The translations under genes and the position numbers were made by a program. DNA of 64,000 nucleotides from Chitinophagaceae bacterium (GTDB lineage: Bacteria > Bacteroidota > Bacteroidia > Chitinophagales > Chitinophagaceae): positions 124,001-188,000 of the forward strand of contig JADJOC010000009.1 of NCBI GenBank assembly GCA_016713965.1, written 5' to 3'. Of the stretch, positions 1-9,400 are shown in pieces; within the stretch, counting starts at the first letter, position 1, and each line of letters opens with the position of its first letter. The notes below the pieces were generated by a model. That model was given only the letters and a program-made list of their open reading frames with translations. It was not told where the DNA came from and ran no database searches.

Positions 1-755
1 ATAAAGCCATGAAGGACAGAAACCATTTTGGTTGTATGTTGGTAGAAACAGGCGAAGCTGATTGCATGATAAGTGGATTAAGCCGTAATTACCCGGATAC
101 GATAAGGCCAGCTATACAAATCATCGGAACAGATACAGGCGTGAAAAAAATCGCAGGCATGTACATCATGTTTACCAAACGTGGGCCTTTATTTTTAGCA
201 GATACTACGGTAAATTTTAATCCTACTGCAGAAGAGCTTGCAGAAATTACCTTACTGGTAGCAAAAGAAGTACGGTCATTCAATATAAAGCCCAGAGTAG
301 CCATGTTATGCTATAGCAATTTTGGAAGCAGCGATTCTGCAGAAGCCAATTTAGTACGTACCGCCCGGGAAATTGTAAAACAAAAAGCGCCTGATCTTAT
401 TTGTGATGGTGAGCTACAGGGAATATTAGCATTTAATAAAGAAATTTTGCGTGATAACTACCCTTTTACAGAATTACTGGAAGGAGAAGTAAATACATTG
501 ATTTTTCCAAATTTGTCTGCAGGTAATATTGCTTATAATTTATTGCAGGAAGTAGGCGGTGCTGATTCTATCGGCCCTATTTTACTAGGGCTGAAAAAAC
601 CCGTACATGTGTTACAACTGGGAAGTTCAATACGGTCAATTTTTAACATGGTATTAGTAGCCGTAGTAGATGCACAAATGAAATCACAGCAGAATACCCA
701 GGAACTGGTAAGCAAAAGCAAATGGTGGAAGCGCTTTAAGAAGGATAAGGAATAA
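1..755 (+). CDS. maeB: NADP-dependent malic enzyme, C-terminal phosphotransacetylase-like part (5' end outside window)
   Basis: This is the 3' end of a MaeB-type malic enzyme, which decarboxylates malate to pyruvate with reduction of NADP. The reading frame is open from base 3, so the start lies upstream; the ATG at 9 is internal. About 250 residues are visible and all belong to the PTA-like (phosphate acetyl/butyryl transferase) domain that follows the catalytic part in large malic enzymes. Landmarks are VETGEADCMISGL near the N-terminal side, then DGELQGILAF and LIFPNLSAGNIAYNLLQ, the typical end of this domain. In MaeB the PTA domain is regulatory and does not act as a transacetylase. A stand-alone phosphotransacetylase is a less likely alternative, because the sequence is closer to the MaeB type. 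Confidence 0.85.
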   Translation, partial: KAMKDRNHFGCMLVETGEADCMISGLSRNYPDTIRPAIQIIGTDTGVKKIAGMYIMFTKRGPLFLADTTVNFNPTAEELAEITLLVAKEVRSFNIKPRVAMLCYSNFGSSDSAEANLVRTAREIVKQKAPDLICDGELQGILAFNKEILRDNYPFTELLEGEVNTLIFPNLSAGNIAYNLLQEVGGADSIGPILLGLKKPVHVLQLGSSIRSIFNMVLVAVVDAQMKSQQNTQELVSKSKWWKRFKKDKE

Positions 756-834
756 GAAACAGAAAAATAAATAATAAAAAGGTAGAAATTTTCTTATTCC
801 TTATTCCTTATTTATAAAATCTTAAATTTGTTGA

Positions 835-1572
835 ATGACTTTTTTTAATCATTTCGGCCGTTATATTTTAATGATAAAGGGCATGTTTACCCGGCCCGAA
901 AATATCCGGATGTACTGGAAGGAATTTATGCACCAGTGTTCAGAAATAGGCATTGGCTCATTTGGAATTGTAGCTATCATTTCAGTTTTTATGGGGGCGG
1001 TAAGCACAGTACAAACAGCTTACCAGTTAGTTAGCCCGTTAATTTCAAAATCAACTATAGCACAAATTGTAAGAGATACAGTGATATTAGAGTTTGCCCC
1101 CACCTTAGTATGTATTGTTTTGGCAGGTGTGGTAGGCAGTAAAATAGCGAGTGAGCTGGGCAATATGAGGGTAAGTGAACAAATAGATGCTTTGGAAATT
1201 ATGGGCATCAATACCAAAGCGTATTTAATAATGCCAAAAATTTTGGCAGCGCTGATTACCATTCCTATGCTGGTAGTTTTGGCCATGTGTTTAGGTATCT
1301 GGGGAGGCAGGCTGGCAGGATCTGCAGCAGGCATATTATCTACCCAAACCTATGACAGGGGGCTAATGGAAAATTTTATGCCATACAATGTGAATTTCGC
1401 ATTGATCAAAGCGTACACATTTGCTTTAATTATAAGTTCTATACCGGCATATTATGGATACCATGTAAAAGGTGGTGCCTTAGAAATAGGCCGGTCCAGC
1501 ACTACTTCTGTAGTAGTAAGCTGTGTGATGATTTTATTTGCAGATTATATTTTAGCAGCATTGCTGTTGTAA
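835..1572 (+). CDS. mlaE: MlaE-family ABC transporter permease
   Basis: Integral membrane permease of an Mla-type lipid ABC importer, which moves phospholipids between outer and inner membrane in Gram-negative bacteria. The 245 residues are the usual MlaE length, with about five hydrophobic segments and the family motif region around residues 105-125 (the acidic GSKIASELGNMRVSEQIDAL helix that contacts the ATPase). The ATPase partner follows at 2060 on the same strand, separated by an inserted small gene. A -7-like word TAAATTTG at 823-830 ends only four bases before the ATG, so a leaderless transcript is possible, or the word is chance. No MlaD or MlaC gene is visible in the window after mlaF. 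Confidence 0.92.
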   Translation: MTFFNHFGRYILMIKGMFTRPENIRMYWKEFMHQCSEIGIGSFGIVAIISVFMGAVSTVQTAYQLVSPLISKSTIAQIVRDTVILEFAPTLVCIVLAGVVGSKIASELGNMRVSEQIDALEIMGINTKAYLIMPKILAALITIPMLVVLAMCLGIWGGRLAGSAAGILSTQTYDRGLMENFMPYNVNFALIKAYTFALIISSIPAYYGYHVKGGALEIGRSSTTSVVVSCVMILFADYILAALLL

Positions 1573-1582
1573 TACAGCAACA

Positions 1583-1612
1583 AGCTACAAGGGAGAAGCT
1601 GCAAGAGAAGAA
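1583..1612 (+). repeat. Left flanking inverted-repeat arm of the four-helix-bundle cassette
   Basis: Contains AGCTACAAG and AGCTGCAAGAGAAG. It is the reverse complement (with small differences) of CTTCTCTCCTTGCAGCT at about 1664-1680, immediately before the inserted gene. Related words recur after the gene at 2012-2053. Confidence 0.6.
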
Positions 1613-1703
1613 AAATGATTTCAAAAGATGCTTTGTAAAAAATAAAATAATTAAATAATAATGCTTCTCTCCTTGCAGCTAATAATCTTGAAGCTAATAT
1701 TTT

Positions 1704-1988
1704 ATGAAAGATTTTAAAAGATTAATTGTTTGGCAAAAAGGTTTTCGACTGGCTGTTGATTGTCATAAATTTTGCAAAAAGCTACCGCCTGAAGAAAAGT
1801 ATGAATTAGGATCCCAATTAAGACGTGCTTGTTTTTCAATATCTTTGAATATTGCTGAAGGCAGTGCTAAAGCCACAAATGCTCATAAAAAACTATTTCT
1901 GGAAAATGCCTTAGGGAGTGCTTATGAAGTAGAAACTTTATTGCTAGCTATTATGGTTGGTACATTAATCAATAAATTTTTAATATAA
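1704..1988 (+). CDS. Four-helix-bundle protein (23S rRNA intervening-sequence / S23 family)
   Basis: A 94-residue member of the four-helix-bundle family first seen in 23S rRNA intervening sequences. Diagnostic stretches are FKRLIVWQKGFRLAVD at the N-terminus, LGSQLRRACFSISLNIAEGS in the middle and FLENALGSAYEVETLLL near the end. The usual length is near 115-120 residues, so the last helix is short here. Biochemical function is unknown; a relative (Avd) works in diversity-generating retroelements, but no reverse transcriptase is present. The gene sits between mlaE and mlaF, which normally adjoin, and is bracketed by repeated AGCT(A/G)CAAG words, so it looks like a small cassette inserted into the operon. 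Confidence 0.85.
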   Translation: MKDFKRLIVWQKGFRLAVDCHKFCKKLPPEEKYELGSQLRRACFSISLNIAEGSAKATNAHKKLFLENALGSAYEVETLLLAIMVGTLINKFLI

Positions 1989-2011
1989 TGTAAAGCAAAT
2001 TGCGGCATCTT

Positions 2012-2053
2012 AAGCTACATACTTGTATCTTGTAGCTAATTACTTGCAGCTTA
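2012..2053 (+). repeat. Right flanking repeat of the four-helix-bundle cassette
   Basis: Contains AAGCTACAT, CTTGTAGCTAATTACTTG and CAGCTT, which repeat and mirror the words at 1583-1612 and 1664-1697 (CTTGCAGCTAATAATCTTG). It can form a hairpin through AGCTAC and GTAGCT. It ends about six bases before the mlaF start. Confidence 0.55.
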
Positions 2054-2059
2054 AACAAT

Positions 2060-2869
2060 ATGATTGAATTTAAAAATATAAAGAAAAGTTTTGGCGATAA
2101 ACTGGTATTAAATGATGTTAGTCATATTATGGAAACCGGCAAAGCGAATTTAATTATCGGTTCCAGCGGAAGTGGCAAAACTGTTTTGCAAAAATGCCTG
2201 GTTGGTTTGTTTGAACCCGATGAAGGTAAAATTATTTACGATGGTGTAAACTTTACTGATATGACTGAAGAAGACCGTAAACAAATAAGACAACAAATAG
2301 GAATGCTTTTTCAGGGCTCTGCATTATTTGACAGCATGACAGTGGAGCAAAATATAATGTTTCCTTTGGACATGTTTTCCAAAATGAAGCTTTCCGAAAG
2401 ACGCAAAAGGGTAAATGAAGTTTTGGACAGGGTTCAGCTTAAAGATGCCAATAAAAAATTTCCGGCAGAGATAAGTGGTGGTATGAAAAAAAGAGTGGGT
2501 ATTGCCAGGGCTATTGTATTAAATCCTAAATATTTATTTTGTGATGAGCCCAATTCAGGATTGGATCCGCAGACGAGTATGGTAATTGACAAGCTGATTT
2601 ATGAAATTACCAAAGAGTTTAATATGACTACGGTGATCAATACACATGATATGAACAGTGTGATGGAAATAGGCGATAATATTTTATACATGAACCAAGG
2701 CCAAAAAGAATGGACGGGAAATAACAAGGAAATCATATTCAGTAAAAATGAATTATTGAACAGTTTTATTTTTGCATCGGAATTTTTGCAGGATGCCAAA
2801 GATATGCGTATGCTGGAAGCCAAAGGCAAAATTGATGATGACAGGAATATGGATGAGTTGTTGAAGTAA
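2060..2869 (+). CDS. mlaF: MlaF-type ABC transporter ATP-binding protein
   Basis: Cytoplasmic ATPase energising the MlaE permease. The 269-residue protein has the Walker A motif GSSGSGKT near residue 35-42, a Q-loop in GMLFQGSALF, the ABC signature SGGMKKRVGIARA near 140 and Walker B YLFCDEPNSGLDP, followed by the H-loop NTHD. These order and spacing features match MlaF. Its last roughly 100 bases are present a second time, in decayed form, at 3155-3244, on the far side of a small inserted gene. Confidence 0.93.
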   Translation: MIEFKNIKKSFGDKLVLNDVSHIMETGKANLIIGSSGSGKTVLQKCLVGLFEPDEGKIIYDGVNFTDMTEEDRKQIRQQIGMLFQGSALFDSMTVEQNIMFPLDMFSKMKLSERRKRVNEVLDRVQLKDANKKFPAEISGGMKKRVGIARAIVLNPKYLFCDEPNSGLDPQTSMVIDKLIYEITKEFNMTTVINTHDMNSVMEIGDNILYMNQGQKEWTGNNKEIIFSKNELLNSFIFASEFLQDAKDMRMLEAKGKIDDDRNMDELLK

Positions 2870-2942
2870 ACTATATTTTTCATTCCAGTTTTTAACAAAA
2901 TGATGAATCACATTAACTCAAATAAAATAAACCTTATTTAAA

Positions 2943-3143
2943 ATGAAAAAGCAAATTGACAAATTAGAATACTGGTTGTGGGTTATTGTAATATTTTGTG
3001 GTGTACTATCAGTAGTTGCAGTTTCAATTTCAGCATATTATTCAGGGCATATAGTGCATTTGTACAAATTATCTTTACCGGCTATAATTATTATAATTGC
3101 TATTGTACAAATAAGATCACATAAAAGAAGAAGAATAATATAA
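2943..3143 (+). CDS. Small two-helix membrane protein, unknown function
   Basis: A 66-residue protein not recognised as a known family. It has two strongly hydrophobic segments, roughly residues 11-31 and 43-57, separated by a short polar turn, with a basic C-terminal tail (HKRRR). A start at the ATG preceded by an A-rich stretch is reasonable. It lies exactly between the intact 3' end of mlaF and a decayed copy of that same 3' end, so it probably arrived or was duplicated with that event. Expression is not established. Confidence 0.5.
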   Translation: MKKQIDKLEYWLWVIVIFCGVLSVVAVSISAYYSGHIVHLYKLSLPAIIIIIAIVQIRSHKRRRII

Positions 3144-3154
3144 TTATTAATTTT

Positions 3155-3244
3155 TTGCATCTGAATTTTTGCAGGATGCCAAAGATATGGGTATGTTAAA
3201 GGCAAAATTGATGATGTCAGAAATATGGACGAGTTGTTGAAATA
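3155..3244 (+). repeat. Decayed partial duplicate of the mlaF 3' end
   Basis: Direct comparison with 2770-2869 shows near-identity over about 90 bases, including GGATGCCAAAGATATG, GGCAAAATTGATGATG and GAGTTGTTGAA followed by TAA. The copy has lost about 11 bases and carries several substitutions, so it no longer matches the frame. It has no start and is not a gene. Confidence 0.9.
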
Positions 3245-3301
3245 ATGTTTCATTAAGATAAAAGATGCAAACTTTTTAAGTCACTTCTTACTTATTAAAA
3301 A

Positions 3302-4377
3302 ATGCCGGATAAAGATCAAAAAATACAAAGCCTTATTGAGCACAATGATGAACTGGAAAATTATTTCAGAAATACCATTATTCCCCAATTATTTGTAGAT
3401 GGTGATTTAAAATTACAGAAGTTCACCCCTCCCGCTATGAAACAATTCAGCCTGGCTGATACTGATGTAGGAAGGCCGATTGCAGATATCAAAGAAAATT
3501 TTCGTTTTCCAACTATAATTGATAATATTCAACAGGTGATTGATAGTAATGAAATCCTGGAAAAAGAAATTCAAACTACTGACCTGAGATGGTACCAAAT
3601 GAATATCATACCTTATATAAGAAGAAAAGATAATAAAACCGATGGCGTAATTATCACTTTTGTAGAAATCACCAGGCGTATAAAAGATTTAAAAGAACTG
3701 GAAAAGTTAATAGCTGACCATGAAATTTTATTAGATACAATTTCTCATGACATAAAAAACCCGCTTGCTAACCTGGTAATGGCGATAGACTTATTTAAGA
3801 ATATGTCACCAGACGATGAGCAGCAATTCCAAATTCTTTTAAAAATTGTAGATAATGCTTTGATGAAAATGCATACAATCATTACCGAGCTGACTGAGGT
3901 AAGAAAAAAGGAGCATAAATACCAAACTGAAGAAGATTTGTTAAATTTTGAACATATTTTAGAAGATGTGCGCCTTACACTTAATGATAATATTGTTGAA
4001 TCCGGTGCGATAATCAAAAGCGAAATCAATGTCTCTGAAATAACTTTCTCCAGAAGAAAATTAAGAAGCATAATGTATAACCTGGTAAGCAATGCCATAA
4101 AATTTAAATCTACTAACCGCCCACCGGAAATTATTATCAAAACAATACTGGAAAATGATTTTATAATTATTTCTGTTAAGGATAATGGCATAGGTATCGA
4201 AGCAAATAAACTGGATGCTATATTTTCAAAATATTACCGGTTGGAAAATGCTATCGAGGTTCTGGCATTGGATTATACCTGGTAAAAGAAGTTGTAAGCA
4301 GTGCCGGGGGGAAGATTTTAGTAAATAGCCAGGTCGGTAAAGGAACTGAATTTAAGGTTTATTTAAAAGCAGGGTAA
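3302..4377 (+). CDS. PAS-domain sensor histidine kinase (one frame break near 4256)
   Basis: Cytoplasmic two-component sensor kinase. Residues 1-125 form a PAS/PAS-fold region, followed by a linker helix and the HisKA motif SHDIKNPLANL with phospho-acceptor His near residue 149. The HATPase domain has the N-box NLVSNAIKFK and the G1 box DNGIGIE. The uninterrupted frame stops at 4285 after YYRLENAIE. The next frame continues at once with GSGIGLYLVKEVVSSAGGKI, the canonical G2 box, to a stop at 4375-4377. Restoring one G in the GG of GAGGTTCT at about 4256 rejoins the parts. No transmembrane segment or response regulator is adjacent. Confidence 0.88.
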
Positions 4378-4557
4378 GGAATTATTTTCAATATACATCA
4401 GCAGGTAATTAATCTTTTTCAATGAGGCTTGGAGCATATTTCTCGCCAGGTTCTTCCAAAAAAGCAGCACATAATTTTCTTTTGCTATTTGAAGGCAAAG
4501 CACATATGTTCTTAATAGAATTTTTTCTATTTGCTGCATAAAGAACAAAAAGTATAA

Positions 4558-4607
4558 GGGAGTGACACAACCGGGGCTAAATAGCAGCACTAAAGCCGGT
4601 TACAAAA
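4558..4607 (+). repeat. Interspersed repeat family A, partial copy
   Basis: Carries GGGAGTGACACAAC, then a GCTAAA word, and ends AAGCCGGTTACAAAA, matching the start and end words of the fuller copies at 12683, 31150 and 43826. Confidence 0.6.
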
Positions 4608-4635
4608 TCCTTATTTTATCCTCCATATTTTCCCT

Positions 4636-4643
4636 TATTTTTG
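4636..4643 (+). promoter_or_regulatory. Bacteroidota -7 element TATTTTTG for sucD
   Basis: Matches TAnnTTTG, 20 bases upstream of the sucD ATG, leaving a very short leader. No clear -33 TTG is seen at the expected distance. Confidence 0.5.
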
Positions 4644-4663
4644 CGCTCAATTAAATAAATACT

Positions 4664-5539
4664 ATGGCAGTTTTAGTCAATAAAAATTCAAAAATTATTG
4701 TTCAGGGGTTTACTGGTACCGAAGGTAGCTTTCATGCTACACAAATGATTGAGTATGGTACAAATGTAGTTGGTGGCGTTACGCCAAACAAAGGCGGCAC
4801 CAAACATTTGGATAAGCCTGTTTTTAATACAGTGGCTGATGCGGTAAAAACTACTGGTGCTGATGTAAGCATTATTTTTGTGCCCCCGGCATTTGCCGCT
4901 GATGCAATAATGGAAGCTGCTGATGCAGGCATTGCTTTAGTGGTGTGCATTACAGAAGGCATTCCGGTACAGGACATGGTAAAAGTAAAAAATTTTTTAC
5001 AAGGAACTAATACAAGATTAATAGGGCCAAACTGCCCTGGTGTGATTACTGCCGATGAATGCAAAGTAGGTATTATGCCTGGTTTTATATTTAAAAAAGG
5101 CAGGATTGGTATTGTATCCAAATCCGGTACACTTACGTATGAAGCAGCAGACCAAGTTGCAAAAGCCGGCCTAGGCATATCCACCGCCATTGGTATTGGC
5201 GGCGATCCTATCATTGGCACTACTACCAAAGAAGCTATAGAATTATTTATGAATGATCCTGATACGGATGCTATTGTAATGATTGGCGAAATTGGTGGTG
5301 GTATGGAAGCCGAAGCTGCACAGTATATAAAATCTACCGGCAATAAAAAACCGGTTGTTGGTTTTATTGCCGGCCAAACTGCCCCTCCAGGCCGTCGTAT
5401 GGGCCATGCAGGCGCTATCGTTGGCGGTGCTGATGACACTGCAGCTGCTAAAATGAAAATCATGGCTGAATGTGGCATTCATGTGGCAGCCAGCCCGGCT
5501 GATATTGGAAAAACTATGTCTGAGGCATTAAAAAAATAA
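4664..5539 (+). CDS. sucD: Succinate--CoA ligase, alpha subunit
   Basis: Alpha subunit of succinyl-CoA synthetase, the TCA-cycle enzyme that couples succinyl-CoA cleavage to nucleotide triphosphate formation with the beta subunit SucC. At 291 residues it is full length. The CoA-binding Rossmann part begins at IIVQGFTGTEGSFHA; the ligase part carries GPNCPGVI and the phosphohistidine loop GRRMGHAGAIVGG with the active His at about residue 248. The gene stands alone: no sucC is adjacent, which is common in Bacteroidota. It is followed directly by a hairpin terminator. Confidence 0.97.
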   Translation: MAVLVNKNSKIIVQGFTGTEGSFHATQMIEYGTNVVGGVTPNKGGTKHLDKPVFNTVADAVKTTGADVSIIFVPPAFAADAIMEAADAGIALVVCITEGIPVQDMVKVKNFLQGTNTRLIGPNCPGVITADECKVGIMPGFIFKKGRIGIVSKSGTLTYEAADQVAKAGLGISTAIGIGGDPIIGTTTKEAIELFMNDPDTDAIVMIGEIGGGMEAEAAQYIKSTGNKKPVVGFIAGQTAPPGRRMGHAGAIVGGADDTAAAKMKIMAECGIHVAASPADIGKTMSEALKK

Positions 5540-5544
5540 AAAAA

Positions 5545-5572
5545 GGAGGAGCATAAGCTCCTCCACCCTTTA
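5545..5572 (+). terminator. Hairpin terminator after sucD
   Basis: Perfect palindrome GGAGGAGC-ATAA-type stem (5545-5564) six bases after the sucD stop, followed by a weak T-containing stretch. It may serve both sucD and the convergent DUF4476 gene. Confidence 0.75.
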
Positions 5573-5595
5573 AAAACTAAAACTACAACCACAAA

Positions 5596-6306
5596 TTATT
5601 TTTGAACAGTTTCCAGGTATTTTATAAATTCTTCCTTATTACTGTTAAAACCAAATAAGTCTTTTAAAGTATAATAATTGTTTTTATCTGTAGTAAATTT
5701 ATACATGTATTTAGCCAGCTCAAGCTTAATATCATCTTGCCAAAATAATCCTATTAATTCTTTTACCTGTAATGTAGAAAAATAGTTGTTATTAATGGCT
5801 AGTTTTGCCACAGATAACTTGTCGGCATCACGAAATTCGCTTTTAATAGCAGATTTTAGTTGCTCCAAAGACTCGCTGGTAATCGTTTCAGGCATAAAAT
5901 TCCAATTATTTGAGCTACCATTCCATTCATTATCCTGGTTATTTTCATTGCCAATCATTCTTTCATCTATAAATGCTTTTCCAAACCTGTTAATCACAAT
6001 ATCAATATGGTATGTAGATTTTACCATAATATTTCCATTATATACCAGTTTATAATTGCCTTTTTTATTCCACTTGGTATTTTTATTCCACTTAGAATTT
6101 TGCTGGTAAATTTTGATAGTATGATTACCGTTGCTTAAATTATTAAGAGAAAAATCTGTATTGTTGCTATTATATTTATTGCCATCAATCATTATTCTTA
6201 AAGAAGAATTACCAAAACTACTAATGGTTAACCGGGCTGGTTCGTAATAAGCAAATGAAGCAGTGGTAGTGCAAATGATTAATAAAAGTGTAATAATTTT
6301 TTTCAT
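5596..6306 (-). CDS. Secreted DUF4476-domain protein
   Basis: A 236-residue exported protein with a clear signal peptide (MKKIITLLLIICTTTASFA, cleavage after residue 19). Residues about 25-110 form a beta-rich region of the type seen before DUF4476 (short PEGA-like segment around INGNHTIKIY-type strands). The C-terminal 90 residues carry DUF4476 landmarks: SLEQLKSAIKSEFRDADKL, NNYFSTLQVKELIGLFWQDD, then LELAKYMYKFTTDKNNYY. The biochemical role of DUF4476 is unknown. The gene is convergent with sucD and divergent from the alpha-2-macroglobulin gene. Confidence 0.85.
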   Translation of the reverse strand: MKKIITLLLIICTTTASFAYYEPARLTISSFGNSSLRIMIDGNKYNSNNTDFSLNNLSNGNHTIKIYQQNSKWNKNTKWNKKGNYKLVYNGNIMVKSTYHIDIVINRFGKAFIDERMIGNENNQDNEWNGSSNNWNFMPETITSESLEQLKSAIKSEFRDADKLSVAKLAINNNYFSTLQVKELIGLFWQDDIKLELAKYMYKFTTDKNNYYTLKDLFGFNSNKEEFIKYLETVQK

Positions 6307-6456
6307 AATAGATTGTTTGGCGAAGTAAATTCAAATTGCATGCCGTATATTGTTTCATAATGCACAATAAAACGTTAAAGAAATATAACAACCTTATTTA
6401 TGAAATGTTTGCAGGTGATGCATCTAACATTTGATTCCAATAATTAAACCCTCATT

Positions 6457-9400
6457 ATGTTTTTAAAAAAGCGTGCCTTTCTAAGTGTTATTTTATTATC
6501 ATTGTTTGTACATACTATGGCCCAAAAAAACAATTATGAAAAAAACTGGGAAAAAGTAAAAGACCTGGAAGATAAAGGCTTACCTAAGTCTACATTGAGT
6601 GAAGTTTTAACTATTTATAACCTGGCAAAAAAAAGCAATGATGATGCCCAGCAGATAAAAGCCTGCATGTTTCAAATAAAATACAGGGGCATGATAGAAG
6701 AAGACCATGCTGAAAACAACATTTTTTTTGTAGATACTTTAATAGCAAATGCCAAAGCCCCGGCAAAGAATATTTTACAAAATATGCAGGCGCAAATGTT
6801 CTGGCAGTATTTTCAACAAAACCGCTGGAAATTTTATAACCGTACCACTTTACAACAGGAAAATAGCAAGGACATAAGTACCTGGAGCCTGGATAAATTG
6901 CATGAAACCATATCTTCATTATACAAAGCATCATTGGCAAATGAAAAACTATTGCAAGATACCAGGATAGATAATATTGACCCGATTATTATTAAAGGAG
7001 AAAATACCAAGGAATTGCGCCCAACACTGTACGATTTTTTAGCCCACAGGTCTTTAGAATATTTTATGAATACAGAAGTAGAGTTAACCAAACCTGCTTA
7101 TTATTTTACTATTACCGAAGAAGCTGCATTTGCACCTGTTGCGCAATTTATCAAAACAAAATTTAATACAAAAGACACCGCATCTTTACAATACAATGCA
7201 TTACTCCTGTTGCAGGATCTACTGAGTTTTCACCAGGATGATAAAACACCCGATGCATTAATGGATGTTGACATTACCAGGTTATCATTTGTATATCAAA
7301 AATCTGTTGCGGAAAATAAAGAAAAACTGTATGAAGAAGCGCTCAAAGAAATAGAAACGAAATATAATAATAACCCCATATCAGCCCTGGCATCACACTT
7401 AAGAGCGCAAATATATCATAAAAAAGGACAGCAATATCAACCATATACGCAAACAGAGAATCAATATGAAATAAAAAGGGCTAAAGAACTATGTGAACAA
7501 ACAGCAGCTAAATTTCCTGGTTCAGAAGGTGGTATCAATTGTAAAAATCTTATTGCGCAAATAATAAAGCCATACATTAACATACAAACAGAGGAAGTAA
7601 ACATCCCGGGTCAGCCATTCAGGAATTTAGTTACTTACAGAAATGTACAAAAATTGTACATCAGGATAATTAAAACAACCAGGGAAGAATTGAAAAGAAT
7701 TGAAGAAAAAAAATATGAACAATATAATTATAAATGGAAAGAATACATTGCCTTAAAAGCACAAAGTTCTTTTACTGTTGATTTACCCAGCCTGCAGGAT
7801 TATCAGCAACACAGCACAGAAATAAAGGCAGATCCATTAAACCCGGGTATTTATATTATTTTAACAAGCACAAACCCATCTTTTTCATTTGATAACAATT
7901 TATTGGTAAAACAGGTAACCCGTGTAAGCAATATTAGTTTTATAAACAATGATAAAGATTATTATGTTTTGCATAGGGATAATGGAAAGCCTTTGGTAAA
8001 CACAAACGTGCAGGTGTGGAGAAAAGAATATAATTATAAAACCAGTAAATATCAAACCTATAAAGGCGAACAATACCAAACAGATAAAAACGGATATTTT
8101 AAACTGGATTTAAAGAAAACAGACAATGAAAGATATTTTTCATTACAGCTCCAGCATGAAAACGACGAACTTTTTTTGGATAATGAAAAGTATTACAATG
8201 TTTATAACAGCTATGAAACTCCTGTAAAACCGATCACTTATTTATTTACTGATCGTTCTATTTATCGGCCGGGGCAAACTATTTATTTTAAAGGCATTGT
8301 ACTGCGCCGGGAAAAAAAATGCTGCCAACAGTAAAATAATGCCTGCTTACAATACTACTATATTTTTAAATGATGCTAATGGCCAAATGGCAAATGAAAT
8401 AAAAGTAACAACTAATGAATTCGGATCATTTAATGGCTCATTTAAATTACCTGAAGGTTTGTTAAATGGCAATTTTTCTTTACATGATCAAAATACTAGT
8501 GGGTCAAAATATTTTAAGGTAGAAGAATACAAACGTCCTAAATTTTATGTAGAAGTAAACAAACCAACAGGCACCTATCGTTTAAATGACAGTGTACAGG
8601 TAACGGGTATTGGCAAAGCTTATGCCGGAAATAATATTGACGGGGCTAAAGTAACGTATAGGATTACACGAAGAGTACAATACCCGTATTGGTGGTGGTG
8701 GGGTGGTTACGGAAGATATGGTTATGGAAGAAATGAACAGGTAGAAATTACAAATGGCGAAGTAAAAACCGATGAAAAAGGCGAATTCAAAATCACATTT
8801 AAAGCCATACCCGATGCCAGTGCAGATAAAAAAGGGCAGCCGGTTTTTTATTATGAAGTAAACACCGATATAACTGATATCAATGGAGAAACGAGGAGTG
8901 GCAGTACGTATGTAGCGGTTGCCTATCAAATGCTCCAGTTAAATATCAATACACCGGATAATATTGCGGCAGATAATCTGAAAGAGCTGAATATCACCTC
9001 TACAAATATGAATGGCATTCACGAAAAAGCTACAGTAAATGTAAGCATACATAAAGTAAAATCTCCCAATAAAATATTCAGGGAAAGATATTGGCAAATG
9101 CCTGACCTGTTTACCATGAGTAAAGAAGAATATCAGAATTATTTTCCATACGACATATACAAAGATGAAAATGATAATACAAAATGGCCGTTAGGCGATA
9201 GGATATTGGATAAATCAGACACTACAAACCTGGATGGGCAATGGGCAATAGGCAATAAAAAATTAATAGCAGGCTGGTATAAAATTATTGCTACTGCAAA
9301 AGATAAATATGGTGAAGATGTAAGAACAGAAAAGTATATCAGGCTTACTGATGAAAAACAAAATCCAAGAGAGATAGGTGAAGCTATTGCCATTGATACT

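Noticed and set aside
1704..1988. Avd of a diversity-generating retroelement
   Set aside because: No reverse transcriptase, template repeat or variable gene is present near the four-helix protein.
4732..5478. 248-codon minus-strand frame opposite sucD
   Set aside because: It is the complement of a well-conserved gene, has no homology-like motifs, and arises from sucD codon bias.
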